Below, one piece after another: positions 1 to 7,270 of a DNA stretch of 14,255 bases. Positions within the stretch are counted from its first letter, which is position 1. Every line of letters begins with the position of its first letter. A model generated the notes under the pieces. The model was given only the letters and a program-made list of their open reading frames with translations. It was not told the origin of the DNA and made no database searches. This DNA comes from Acidobacteriota bacterium (GTDB taxonomy: Bacteria > Acidobacteriota > Blastocatellia > Pyrinomonadales > Pyrinomonadaceae), in NCBI GenBank assembly GCA_013813755.1, contig JACCRD010000253.1, forward strand, positions 1 to 14,255, read 5' to 3'. The translations under genes were made by a program, and so were the position numbers.

Positions 1-290
1 TCACACGCGGCGCAATTAAATGAATTATCCGAACTTCCGTCCGAATTAAGCCGTACAATTTGATTTTTCGCCACGCCGTTGACGACAAATGTGCCGCCGA
101 GAATGAGTATTTTTCCGTCGGGCTGAAGCACAAAATTTCCAACCGAACCGGATTCCCTCGAAGGTGTCGCGTTAAAAGACAAATCAACGCTGCTCGATTG
201 GGCTTGCATTGTTACGGTTAAAACTAGCGTCAACAAAAATAAGTTTGCCGCCGACGAGATGCGTCTCAAAATTGTTTGGTGTAAATTCAT
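1..290 (-). CDS. Secreted delta-60 repeat protein, N-terminal part
   Basis: This gene starts at ATG 290-288 and runs off the left edge with no stop in 96 codons. A GAGGAA ribosome binding site lies about 9 nt before the ATG on the minus strand. Residues 1-30 look like a Sec signal peptide: two arginines (9-10), a hydrophobic core (about 16-28) and a likely cut after MQA (28-30). Residues 35-91 form one delta-60 repeat, with an opening DLSFN (36-40), QPDGKI (56-61), a GG-x-F-x3-NG stretch (65-72), RLNSDGS (80-86) and a closing DNSF (88-91) that begins the next unit. In this family such units occur in long tandem arrays on exported proteins and are thought to form beta-propeller-like folds; binding partners are unknown. 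The missing part probably carries more units. The gene is divergent from the phosphatidyltransferase gene. Confidence 0.8.
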   Translation of the reverse strand, partial: MNLHQTILRRISSAANLFLLTLVLTVTMQAQSSSVDLSFNATPSRESGSVGNFVLQPDGKILILGGTFVVNGVAKNQIVRLNSDGSSDNSFNCAAC

Positions 291-307
291 TTTAAATGTT
301 CCTCGTG

Positions 308-322
308 CCGAAAATGTTTCGG
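308..322. repeat. Short perfect inverted repeat in the divergent upstream region
   Basis: CCGAAA (308-313) and TTTCGG (317-322) form a perfect 6-bp inverted repeat around a 3-nt spacer. It lies 18-32 nt before the start codon of the delta-60 repeat gene, in its likely 5' leader. It could be a small operator or a leader hairpin. An arm this short can arise by chance. Confidence 0.3.
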
Positions 323-362
323 TTAGCTGTTTTTATAGATTGTGACCTGGTGGTAGAATACT

Positions 363-393
363 TTGAGTTTTTTAAATAAGAACATTTTATATT
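363..393 (+). promoter_or_regulatory. Candidate sigma-70-type promoter for the 425-1069 gene
   Basis: TTGAGT (363-368, 4 of 6 to the -35 consensus) and TATATT (388-393, 5 of 6 to the -10 consensus) are 19 nt apart; shifting the -10 to TTATAT gives 18 nt. Transcription would start near 400, giving a leader of about 25 nt. The surroundings are very AT-rich, so chance matches are likely, and promoter rules in this group of bacteria are not well known. Confidence 0.3.
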
Positions 394-424
394 ATTTAAA
401 CAGCATCTGTAAATAAAAACTTTT

Positions 425-1069
425 ATGCTCGGAGCAAGTATCGGGCGCGGGGCGATGCGGATTATCGACGCGATAGTTCGCTGGCTGGCGTTTGGCGGAA
501 TCAGTCCGAATATTTTGACGGTGATCGGCGTGACAATTAACGTCGGTTGCGGCGTTTTGTTTGGGTTTGGTGAATTTTTCTGGGCGGGAGTTGTACTGAT
601 TTTTGCCAATTTCTTTGATATGCTCGACGGCAACGTCGCGCGTCTGACCGGGCGGGTAACAAAATTCGGCGCGTTTCTGGATTCATCGCTCGATCGGCTA
701 TCCGATATGGTGGCGTTTTTGGGAATAATAGCTTTTTACGCCAGCAACACACCGCTTCATTCGCTTCTCAACGTGGTTCTTGCCGGTGCCGGGTTGATCG
801 GTTCGGTTATGGTTAGTTATACGACGGCGCGATCTGAAAGTATGGGCGTCAAATCAAATGTGGGATTTCTCCAGCGTCCTGAAAGAATGGTTCTGCTGAT
901 AATCGGCGGACTCTCCACATTTCCCGGTTCAAACTCTTTTTTCGCTAACCGCATGCCGCAGGTTCTCTGGATTTTAGCGATTGGTTCGATTTGGACATTT
1001 ATCCACCGGATGTTTCACACCTGGAAACAGTTTCGGAGTATGGACATTGAGAATATAGAAGTTAAATAA
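425..1069 (+). CDS. CDP-alcohol phosphatidyltransferase family membrane enzyme
   Basis: This integral membrane enzyme (214 aa) should transfer a phosphatidyl group from a CDP-linked lipid to an alcohol acceptor in phospholipid synthesis. The family signature D-x2-D-G-x2-A-R-x8-G-x3-D-x3-D is complete: D65, D68, G69, A72, R73, G82, D86 and D90, the last Asp being the expected catalytic base. About five or six hydrophobic segments surround it. The later stretch SYTTARSES (131-139), followed by RPER (151-154), resembles members that use inositol phosphate or glycerol phosphate, but the acceptor cannot be read from sequence. ATG 425 is the first possible start, since an in-frame TAA lies at 410-412; no good ribosome binding site is visible, and ATG 455 is an alternative. 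It opens a run of co-oriented genes, with the next one 36 nt downstream. Confidence 0.85.
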   Translation: MLGASIGRGAMRIIDAIVRWLAFGGISPNILTVIGVTINVGCGVLFGFGEFFWAGVVLIFANFFDMLDGNVARLTGRVTKFGAFLDSSLDRLSDMVAFLGIIAFYASNTPLHSLLNVVLAGAGLIGSVMVSYTTARSESMGVKSNVGFLQRPERMVLLIIGGLSTFPGSNSFFANRMPQVLWILAIGSIWTFIHRMFHTWKQFRSMDIENIEVK

Positions 1070-1105
1070 AATTTTCGTTTTTGGTTCTTAGGTTTTAATA
1101 AAATA

Positions 1106-1525
1106 ATGGAATGGCTATCACAATTTTGGGAGTCGCTGACGTGGAGCCGAATTATTCTCGGAACAGTGCTTTTGATTCTACAGGTAATCGTTAGTTACGC
1201 CGCGATCATTTTTGTGATGGTCAAACTTCCGGCTGATTACTTTAGTTCAACATATGCGAAAAATCATAATAATGACAGCCGTTTTTTAATTCGTTGGGGC
1301 GGAGTAATCTTAAAAAACCTGATCGGCTTTTTGTTAATCCTCGTCGGAATCGTAATGGTTGTTACCCCCGGACCCGGCGGGCTGACAATTCTGCTTGGTT
1401 TAATAATGATGGATATTCCGGGCAAGCGTCCGCTTGAGGCAAAACTTATTCAAAAACCGGCGGTTCTTTCGGCAATCAATAAATTACGCGCGCGTTACGA
1501 TAAAATCCCTTTAATAATGGATTAG
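1106..1525 (+). CDS. PGPGW-like small membrane protein
   Basis: This 139-residue protein has two clear membrane segments (about 16-38 and 67-87). A TPGPGG motif follows at 87-92, then a third hydrophobic stretch (92-102). The C-terminal tail (103-139) is basic and probably cytoplasmic. The arrangement, a transmembrane helix ending in a Pro-Gly-Pro-Gly turn followed by a hydrophobic TILLGL stretch, matches the putative transmembrane family named PGPGW. Here the Trp of the family name is replaced by Gly (G92). The function of the family is unknown. The gene sits between a lipid-synthesis enzyme and a small DUF3592-like gene that starts 3 nt after its stop, so it is probably co-transcribed with both. 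Confidence 0.6.
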   Translation: MEWLSQFWESLTWSRIILGTVLLILQVIVSYAAIIFVMVKLPADYFSSTYAKNHNNDSRFLIRWGGVILKNLIGFLLILVGIVMVVTPGPGGLTILLGLIMMDIPGKRPLEAKLIQKPAVLSAINKLRARYDKIPLIMD

Positions 1526-1528
1526 GAT

Positions 1529-1816
1529 ATGAGCTTGTTTAATATTTTTAAAAGCAAAAAAAAGTTGAACATAAAAGAGAATCGTGAAATGCTGCAAGCG
1601 CAGGGAAGAATAACCGATGGATTGATTATTGATTCCGAGACAAACGAGGCGGGCGAACACATTGCCTTCTATACATATAATATTCAGGGCGTTGATTTCG
1701 AATCTTCGGAAATTTTAACCGTGGAGCAATTGCAAAATCCGATTCAATACGCGCCCGGGGCAAAAGTCGGTATTCGTTTCGATCCGAAAAATCACGGAAA
1801 TTCAACGATTGTGTAA
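1529..1816 (+). CDS. Small DUF3592-like protein
   Basis: This 95-residue soluble protein has no signal peptide or membrane segment. After a lysine-rich start (residues 9-16) it reads as a small beta-rich domain: a GRITDGLIID strand (26-35), an aromatic FYTYNIQGV strand (47-55), then PGAKVGIRFDPKNHGNSTIV at the end (76-95). The end resembles the PG-x-V-x-V-x-Y-D-P-x-N-P signature of DUF3592-type domains, which are often attached to membrane proteins. The gene starts 3 nt after the PGPGW-like gene, and that gene's stop codon overlaps an AGGA that may serve as ribosome binding site, which suggests translational coupling. The family assignment rests on the C-terminal motif only, and no function is known. 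Confidence 0.55.
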   Translation: MSLFNIFKSKKKLNIKENREMLQAQGRITDGLIIDSETNEAGEHIAFYTYNIQGVDFESSEILTVEQLQNPIQYAPGAKVGIRFDPKNHGNSTIV

Positions 1817-1877
1817 AACGGAAAATGAAAAAATGTAAAGTTGATTCAATAAACAGTCTTACACGTTATCAATTTTA

Positions 1878-3392
1878 ATGCCTATGTTCAAAAAAATTCT
1901 GATTGCCAATCGCGGCGAAATCGCGGTGCGCGTAATTCGCGCCTGCCGCGATATGCAGATAAAAACTGTCGCCGTCTATTCAGAAGCCGACAAAAATGCG
2001 CTCCACGTGCGGATGGCTGACGAAGCTTTTTGCGTGGGCGCGCCACCTTCGAATGAAAGCTATCTGCGCGGCGAAAAAATTATTGAAGCAGCGAAAAAAT
2101 CAGGCGCGGAAGCCATCCATCCCGGTTATGGGTTTTTGTCGGAAAACGCCGAATTTGTCAGTCAGGCGGAAAATGAAAAAATTACTTTTATAGGACCTTC
2201 GCCGGACGCGATGCGGGCGATGGGCGGGAAAATTTCAGCACGGAAAATCGCCATCGAAGCCAGCGTTCCGGTTGTTCCGGGAACAACCGAGTCTCTGAAA
2301 TCGGCGGAAGATGCTTTACAGACTGCTTTGCAGTTTGGTTTTCCAGTGATGTTGAAAGCTTCGGCGGGCGGCGGCGGGAAGGGAATGCGGTTTGTTGAAA
2401 ATGTCGAGAATTTGAAAATCGCCTTTGAAACCGCGCAGGCTGAAGCATTAGCTTCGTTCGGTGATTCCAGCATTTATGTAGAAAAAGCGATTGTTCGACC
2501 GCGCCATATTGAAATTCAGATTTTTTCCGATAAACACGGAAACTATGTCCACCTGGGCGAACGCGAATGTTCGATCCAGCGCCGCCACCAAAAAGTTATC
2601 GAAGAATGCCCTTCACCAATCGGCGATCCCGAACTGCGCCGTAAAATGGGCGAATGCGCAATTTTAGTCGCCAAAGCCGTCGATTACGTCGGAGCCGGAA
2701 CAGTCGAATTTCTTGTTTCCGATCTGGACAAATCTTTTTATTTTCTGGAAATGAACACGCGCCTCCAAGTTGAACATCCGGTAACTGAACTGGTGACCGA
2801 TATTGACCTTGTGCGCGAGCAAATTCGCGTTGCCGCAGGAGAAAAGCTTTCCTTTACGCAAGACGGTATCACGTGGAACAAACACGCCATTGAGTGCCGC
2901 GTTTACGCTGAAGACCCGGATAATAATTTTTTGCCTTCACCCGGAAAAATTACCCGTCTGCAGATTCCGCAGGGCAACGGCGTGCGGGATGACAGCGGAG
3001 TTTATGAAGGCGCGGAAGTTTCAATCTATTACGACCCGATGATTTCCAAATTAGCCGTCGTCGGCAGAACGCGCGAAGAAGCGATCAACCGCTTGCGCCG
3101 CGCGCTGTCTGAATATAAAGTCGACGGAATAAAAACAACTCTGCCCTTTTTTCGAGAGATTATCGATGACCGGGAATTTATCGAAGGAAAACTGGACACA
3201 AGTTTTATAACACGCTTTAATGAGCGAAAAAAAGAAATAGAAATTGATGTGGTAACGCGGGATTTAGCTTTAATCGCCGCCGTATTGGCTGCCGGTTATA
3301 AACAAGTTTCGGAAATGCCGGGGAATTCGCAAAAAACTCCGAGCCGATGGACGATGGCAGGCAGACTTGCGGCGCATCAAAATCGTTTTTAG
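1878..3392 (+). CDS. accC: Biotin carboxylase (acetyl-/acyl-CoA carboxylase subunit)
   Basis: The enzyme uses ATP and bicarbonate to carboxylate biotin on a carrier protein, the first half-reaction of acetyl-CoA or acyl-CoA carboxylases. All three parts are present: an N-terminal domain beginning with KKILIANRGEIA (5-16), an ATP-grasp domain with glycine-rich loop GGGGKGMR (164-171), and a C-terminal domain. Residues matching the E. coli AccC active site are kept: K239, E277, E291, N293, R295, Q297, E299 and R341. At 504 aa it is about 50 residues longer than E. coli AccC. The tail (about 455-504) ends in SRWTMAGR (489-496), like the linker of longer acyl-CoA carboxylases that precede a biotin-binding domain, yet no AMKM biotin site follows here or in the next gene. 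The carrier and carboxyltransferase must be elsewhere. The start may be ATG 1878 or ATG 1884; neither has a clear ribosome binding site. Confidence 0.92.
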   Translation: MPMFKKILIANRGEIAVRVIRACRDMQIKTVAVYSEADKNALHVRMADEAFCVGAPPSNESYLRGEKIIEAAKKSGAEAIHPGYGFLSENAEFVSQAENEKITFIGPSPDAMRAMGGKISARKIAIEASVPVVPGTTESLKSAEDALQTALQFGFPVMLKASAGGGGKGMRFVENVENLKIAFETAQAEALASFGDSSIYVEKAIVRPRHIEIQIFSDKHGNYVHLGERECSIQRRHQKVIEECPSPIGDPELRRKMGECAILVAKAVDYVGAGTVEFLVSDLDKSFYFLEMNTRLQVEHPVTELVTDIDLVREQIRVAAGEKLSFTQDGITWNKHAIECRVYAEDPDNNFLPSPGKITRLQIPQGNGVRDDSGVYEGAEVSIYYDPMISKLAVVGRTREEAINRLRRALSEYKVDGIKTTLPFFREIIDDREFIEGKLDTSFITRFNERKKEIEIDVVTRDLALIAAVLAAGYKQVSEMPGNSQKTPSRWTMAGRLAAHQNRF

Positions 3393-3415
3393 AAAAAATG
3401 TTTGGGAGATGAAAA

Positions 3416-3625
3416 ATGGAAGAGTTTTTGAAACAGATGACGGGCAAGAAAATTGATATTTCGTGCGGGGCGAACTCAAACGTGCGTGGCGATGTCGTGG
3501 ATGTGAAAGATGAAATTCTCTATCTGCGCGACGAAAACGAACGAATCGCCTATGTCGCAATTGATAAGATTTCCGTCGTTTGGGAAGTCAGTGAACAACA
3601 AAGTCGTCCGGGTTTTGTTTTATGA
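3416..3625 (+). CDS. Small MM0924-like protein, possible Sm/SH3-type barrel
   Basis: This 69-residue acidic protein lies 23 nt after the biotin carboxylase gene and has a good ribosome binding site (GGGAG at 3404-3408, 7 nt before ATG). It contains an N-terminal helix (EEFLKQMTGKKI) followed by short alternating strands: IDISCG, GDVVDVKDEILYLRD, RIAYVAIDKISVVWEV. Length and pattern fit the small family named after Methanosarcina MM0924, whose members look like Sm- or SH3-like barrels that put an added strand across a conserved AIDKI-x-V-W. The function is unknown. Placement directly after accC suggests co-transcription but does not prove a shared role. Confidence 0.6.
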   Translation: MEEFLKQMTGKKIDISCGANSNVRGDVVDVKDEILYLRDENERIAYVAIDKISVVWEVSEQQSRPGFVL

Positions 3626-3639
3626 AATCTGATCCCAAC

Positions 3640-3675
3640 AAGTTCAGAGGCTTTCTTCAAATGTCTTCTGAACTT
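3640..3675. terminator. Hairpin between convergent genes, probable bidirectional terminator
   Basis: The 11-nt arms 3640-3650 and 3665-3675 pair with one G-U wobble around a 14-nt loop. The hairpin fills the 77-nt gap between the end of the MM0924-like gene (+) and the end of the NlpC/P60 gene (-). Neither side has a clear T-run, so it is weaker as an intrinsic terminator than the hairpins at 6801 and 8890. Confidence 0.5.
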
Positions 3676-3702
3676 TTGTCTAAATTTGAATCGGACAAAA
3701 AT

Positions 3703-4362
3703 TTATTTGACAAAAATCATTCGTCTGTATCCGGCGATGCGCTTTCCCCAGTAACCGTCGAACTTTGAATAAGTTACGCCCTTGCTGCTTGATGCATGAT
3801 AAAAACCATTTTCGTCGACAACGATGCCGATATGTCCGAGGCGGTTAAAAAATACGAGAGTCCCAAATTTAAATCGTTCGTCGCCTTCGACGCTTTCGGA
3901 ACTGTGCCAGAGGCTCCGCGCGCTCGCGCGCTCATAGGAAAAGCCCGCGTCTTGGAAAACGCTCCAGACTAAACCTGAACAGTCATAAGAGTTTGGACCG
4001 GTCGAACCCATCCGATAGGGAATGCCGATTCTTTTTTGGATTGCAAAAAATAAATTTTGTTTAAATGGGGCGCTGCTGTAAAAGGTTTTTAGTGCGGAAT
4101 TATACGAATTGTTATTAACGGGCTGCGAGGAAGTGGTCTTTTTAACTAAGGCAGGTGATTTTTGAGGATTAAATGTGTTATTCGGTAGTGTCGGTCTTTG
4201 ACTGGTCTGGATTAACATTCCCGGTTGGGTTTGTTTGCTGTTCTCCGTTTGGTTGTCATTTTTAATTATTCTCGCGCGGTCCTGTGCGGAAGAATCATTA
4301 ACATTTATCAGGCATAACAAAATACAAAATAGAAAACTACAAAAAGATTTACACACATTCAT
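3703..4362 (-). CDS. Secreted NlpC/P60 cysteine peptidase, cell-wall hydrolase
   Basis: A peptidoglycan endopeptidase of the NlpC/P60 type is predicted, 219 aa from ATG 4362. Residues 1-27 are a Sec signal peptide with a likely cut after SSA (24-26). Residues 28-90 are a low-complexity linker rich in Asn, Gln, Pro, Ser and Thr. The catalytic domain covers about 101-219: Cys128 in YDCSG (126-130), His177 in GHIGIVV (176-182) and His189 in YHASS (188-192), the usual Cys-His-His set. The family PGD-LVFF motif appears as FGTLVFF (166-172), with Thr in place of Asp. I prefer ATG 4362 over an in-frame TTG at 4368 because AGGAG lies 9 nt before the ATG but only about 3 nt before the TTG. It stands alone between convergent and divergent neighbours. 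The protein probably acts in the periplasm, where it would cut stem-peptide bonds. Confidence 0.88.
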   Translation of the reverse strand: MNVCKSFCSFLFCILLCLINVNDSSAQDRARIIKNDNQTENSKQTQPGMLIQTSQRPTLPNNTFNPQKSPALVKKTTSSQPVNNNSYNSALKTFYSSAPFKQNLFFAIQKRIGIPYRMGSTGPNSYDCSGLVWSVFQDAGFSYERASARSLWHSSESVEGDERFKFGTLVFFNRLGHIGIVVDENGFYHASSSKGVTYSKFDGYWGKRIAGYRRMIFVK

Positions 4363-4690
4363 CGGCAATAACTCCTAATTTTTTTATTTATTTTCAGAAA
4401 CCTTTGGGGAAAGACGAATAAACAATCACAGCTTTAAATGAAAACAGCTAAAATAAAATGCGGACTTTAAAATTCCTCTAGGAAATGTATAGCGCAAGGG
4501 GAAAATAAATTGTTTGATTATTTTAGATGTGAACAACGAAATTGTTGCTCAAGTTAAAAAGAAAAGCAAATTGCAAAATCACTTTAAATAAAAAAGCAGG
4601 CTTCAGAAAGAGTTTTTTTACCAGCATTGAACCTGAACAGGATTGCGTATAGATTTGTGTTCAGAGCAGAAAAACAAAAATGGTCAAACA
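4363..4690. other. Divergent intergenic region between NlpC/P60 and GT-C-like genes
   Basis: About 330 AT-rich bases without a convincing gene. It should hold the promoters of both flanking genes, but I see no clear -35/-10 pair. Visible small elements are a direct repeat ACAGCT (4428-4433 and 4444-4449), a short palindrome TTCCT-CT-AGGAA (4473-4484), and 5-bp arms AACAA/TTGTT (4532-4546). The ribosome binding site of the NlpC/P60 gene (AGGAG on the minus strand) lies near 4372-4376. The last 48 bases are an open in-frame extension of the GT-C-like gene from a TTG at 4643. Confidence 0.5.
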
Positions 4691-6766
4691 ATGTTAGGAA
4701 TAATTTATCTGTTTATAATGTTTCTGGTGGGGAATCTTATTTGCCGTCGATTTTACGATTTCATGTCGCTTCCACACCGGCTTGCGGGAACCTTTTTAGT
4801 TGGTTTTCTGGTCAGCACCTGGGCGACTTATTTATTTGCGCTAATTTTTTTTTGGACGCAAAATCCGCTGCTCTGGGGAAATCTTTTGTTTTTCGTCAGC
4901 ACAATCATTTTTTTCTTCCTGTTTTACCGCCGAAATCAATTTGAATTTTCAAAAAAATCACTTTTTCAAAAACATAATACCGATAAGTGGGACTGGTTTT
5001 TTATTAGTTTATTTTTCGCTTTTTCGTGTTGGCTGATGTTCGGAATGTTTGGCTTAAGCGAAGGAGTTTTAAAAATTGATTCGATTATTTGGAATGATTT
5101 CGGACCGAATCTTTCGATCGCGCAAAGTTTCGCCGTCGGGCGCAACTTTCCAACTGAATATCCGCATTTTATCGGCGAGCCGATTCGCTACCATTTTATG
5201 TTTTGGTTTCAGACGGGAAATTTAGCGTTTCTCGGCTTGGACATTGACTGGAGTTTGAATATTTTAAGCGTTTTGACGATGACCGCGATGTTGGCGCTTT
5301 TGGTTGTTCTCGGACAAACGGCGTTCGATTCAAAAGCGGTCGGGCGCATCGCGGCGACGCTTTTTTTCTTTCACGGGACGCTTTCATACATACCGTTTTT
5401 GCTGAAATCAGATTCGCCAGCCGAGGGTTTTTCAAATGTCCTGAACTTGAATGAATGGCTCAAGTCAATCTATCTGTACGTGGGCGAGCAGTGGGGAATC
5501 TGGTCGCTCGGAACTTTTCTGGCGCAGCGGCATCTGCCGTCTTCAATCGGAATTTTCCTCGTTATTCTAATCTTTTTGATCAAACATATTCGTGAAAAAA
5601 TCTCCGTTACGGAAAATCAGCAGGACGCCACGGCGCAAAATCAAAATGAAGAACCACGAGAAATTGTGGAAGCGGAAAACAACCGGCATTTCACGCCGCG
5701 CACAAGCTTTTTATTCGAATCTTCGCCCATCCCAAATCTGAAATTGTCGGATCGTGTTTTTGAAACTTTTATTTTTTCAGGCATTTTACTCGGACTTCTT
5801 CCTCTGTGGAACAGCGCCGTCTATGTATCCGCCTTCGCGGTGATCGGCGGGTTATTGCTGGTTTTCCCCGTTCGCGTCTATACATTTTTTTTACTGGCTG
5901 TATCGGCGCTCGTTGCCGTTCCGCAAATTCTTTTTCTCAGAGCCGGAGGTTCCAGAAATATCTCTGAACTTTTCCAGTGGGGCTATGTCGTCGATCCGCC
6001 GAATTTGGGAAATGTACTGCAGTATTTTTCATTTACATTTGGGATGAAAACCTTACTCGCGCTCGTTGCTGCGGCTGTTCTCTCCGCTTTTCATCGCCGT
6101 TTGTTCGCCGCTTCGTGTGTTCTGCTGATTCTCGCCTTTGGCACAAAACTCAGCACGGATATCATGAACAATCATAAATTTTTGCATATTTGGGTGATTC
6201 TGATAAATTTGTTTGTCGCATCCGCTCTGTGGCGTCTGAGCCAGCGGGCAGTTGCGGGAAAAGTGGTTGCAGTTTTGCTTTTTGTGGCGATTACGCTCGG
6301 AGGATTGATCGAACTTTTTCGCATTAACAACGATACTGTCGTGGATGTACCTCTAAGCGGCGGTGCTTTTTATGAATGGCTGTATGCCGAAACAACGCCT
6401 GAAGACGTGTTTTTGACAGACAAATATATTCATCACCCGATTTTGCTTTCAGGTCGCCGCATCTTTTACGGCTGGCATTATTTTGGCTGGTCGATGAACT
6501 ATCCGACAAAAGAGCGCGATATAGTTTATAAAAAGTTATTTGAAGAGAGAAATCCGGCTAAACTAATTTGGCTTCTCAATAGAAATAACATTAAATACGT
6601 GGCAATTGATGACAATCTGAGACAAATCACATTCAAGGACACACTCAACGAAGCGGTTTTTGAAAAATATTTTCAGAAGGTCTTTACCGACTCAGAAAAG
6701 AAGAACGGCTCGCTCATTGTCTACAAAGTTCCGCCGGAAGATCAGGCGAATCAGATATTAAAATGA
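4691..6766 (+). CDS. Large GT-C-like multi-pass membrane protein, putative glycosyltransferase
   Basis: This is a 691-residue integral membrane protein with roughly a dozen hydrophobic segments. It resembles GT-C-type membrane proteins (including DUF2298-like ones), which use polyprenyl-linked sugars at the outer face of the inner membrane. Supporting features are a long first extracytoplasmic loop with acidic and aromatic residues (WNDFGPN at 134-140, then TEYPHF and PIRYHF up to 169), a charged loop (298-345) between helices, NNHKFLHIW (493-501) before a helix, and a soluble C-terminal domain (about 545-691) with the DVFLTD, LLSGRRIFYGW and KERD pattern often seen at the ends of such proteins. 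I chose ATG 4691 because it starts directly before the first membrane helix. A TTG at 4643 adds 16 polar residues and has no usable ribosome binding site. Neighbours give no clue to the substrate. Confidence 0.6.
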   Translation: MLGIIYLFIMFLVGNLICRRFYDFMSLPHRLAGTFLVGFLVSTWATYLFALIFFWTQNPLLWGNLLFFVSTIIFFFLFYRRNQFEFSKKSLFQKHNTDKWDWFFISLFFAFSCWLMFGMFGLSEGVLKIDSIIWNDFGPNLSIAQSFAVGRNFPTEYPHFIGEPIRYHFMFWFQTGNLAFLGLDIDWSLNILSVLTMTAMLALLVVLGQTAFDSKAVGRIAATLFFFHGTLSYIPFLLKSDSPAEGFSNVLNLNEWLKSIYLYVGEQWGIWSLGTFLAQRHLPSSIGIFLVILIFLIKHIREKISVTENQQDATAQNQNEEPREIVEAENNRHFTPRTSFLFESSPIPNLKLSDRVFETFIFSGILLGLLPLWNSAVYVSAFAVIGGLLLVFPVRVYTFFLLAVSALVAVPQILFLRAGGSRNISELFQWGYVVDPPNLGNVLQYFSFTFGMKTLLALVAAAVLSAFHRRLFAASCVLLILAFGTKLSTDIMNNHKFLHIWVILINLFVASALWRLSQRAVAGKVVAVLLFVAITLGGLIELFRINNDTVVDVPLSGGAFYEWLYAETTPEDVFLTDKYIHHPILLSGRRIFYGWHYFGWSMNYPTKERDIVYKKLFEERNPAKLIWLLNRNNIKYVAIDDNLRQITFKDTLNEAVFEKYFQKVFTDSEKKNGSLIVYKVPPEDQANQILK

Positions 6767-6800
6767 ATTGATGTTTTAAAAAAAATTAAAATAAAAAAAA

Positions 6801-6822
6801 GAAGCCGAAAAATATCGACTTC
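6801..6822. terminator. Bidirectional intrinsic terminator
   Basis: GAAGCCGA (6801-6808) pairs with TCGACTTC (6815-6822) with one C-A mismatch and a 6-nt loop. An A-run (6793-6800) precedes it, giving a T-run on the minus strand, and the right side is T-rich (6821-6839). It lies between the convergent GT-C-like gene and erpA, so it can serve both. Confidence 0.65.
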
Positions 6823-6843
6823 CTTTCTAAATTTTTTATCAGG

Positions 6844-7200
6844 TTACGCTGAAAATGAAGTTCCGCAGCCACAGCCGCCGGTTGCGTTCGGGTTTTCAAA
6901 GGTAAAGCCCGAACCCATCATATTTGAAGTATGGTCAACTGTTACGCCATTCAGATATTGTGCGCTGAACATATCCACGAAAAGTCGTACGCCTTCTTTT
7001 TCAACCAGAAAATCACCTTGTTTCGACTCTTCTTCAATATTGAGACTATATTGAAAACCCGAACAACCGCCCGGCACGACTCGTACGCGAAGTCCCGCCG
7101 TTTCGGGCAAATCTTCCTCGCTTGCCAAAAACTTTTTAATTTCCGTCGCCGCGTTCGACGATAAACCGATTTGGATATCCGGTGCTGCTACTGCTGCCAT
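6844..7200 (-). CDS. erpA: A-type iron-sulfur carrier protein, ErpA/IscA family
   Basis: A 118-residue HesB/IscA-type carrier that holds an Fe-S cluster or iron and passes it to target enzymes in the cytoplasm. The three cluster-binding cysteines are present: C46 in PGGCSGFQYSL (43-53), and C110 and C112 in GGCGCGTSF (108-116). The middle contains the family signature GVRLFVD (70-76) and GSGFTFENPNA (97-107). The serine-rich tail and length fit ErpA better than SufA, but the A-type subfamilies are close and the symbol is tentative. The start has a strong AAGGAG about 11 nt upstream. It follows mrp by 70 nt on the same strand, which fits a two-gene Fe-S assembly operon with transcription from the mrp side. 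Confidence 0.88.
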   Translation of the reverse strand: MAAVAAPDIQIGLSSNAATEIKKFLASEEDLPETAGLRVRVVPGGCSGFQYSLNIEEESKQGDFLVEKEGVRLFVDMFSAQYLNGVTVDHTSNMMGSGFTFENPNATGGCGCGTSFSA

Positions 7201-7270
7201 TTTTTTATAAACTCCTTACAAATAATTTTGAAAAATTTGATTAAAACAAATCCTTACTTTAATTTCAATT

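Noticed and set aside
292..633. Minus-strand open frame of 113 codons upstream of the delta-60 gene
   Set aside because: It is antisense to the phosphatidyltransferase signature region, and its composition is that of a shadow frame.
1839..1870. Possible promoter directly before accC (TTGATT and TTATCA)
   Set aside because: The boxes match poorly and are 19 nt apart in AT-rich DNA, no better than chance.
3622..3768. Small plus-strand open frame starting at the ATGA overlap with the MM0924-like stop
   Set aside because: It spans the hairpin at 3640-3675 and runs antisense into the NlpC/P60 gene. The product of about 48 residues has no recognisable feature.
4363..4690. Possible riboswitch (such as a c-di-AMP type) before the NlpC/P60 cell-wall hydrolase gene
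   Set aside because: Such riboswitches often precede this gene type, but I could find no conserved core or nested stems in this AT-rich leader.
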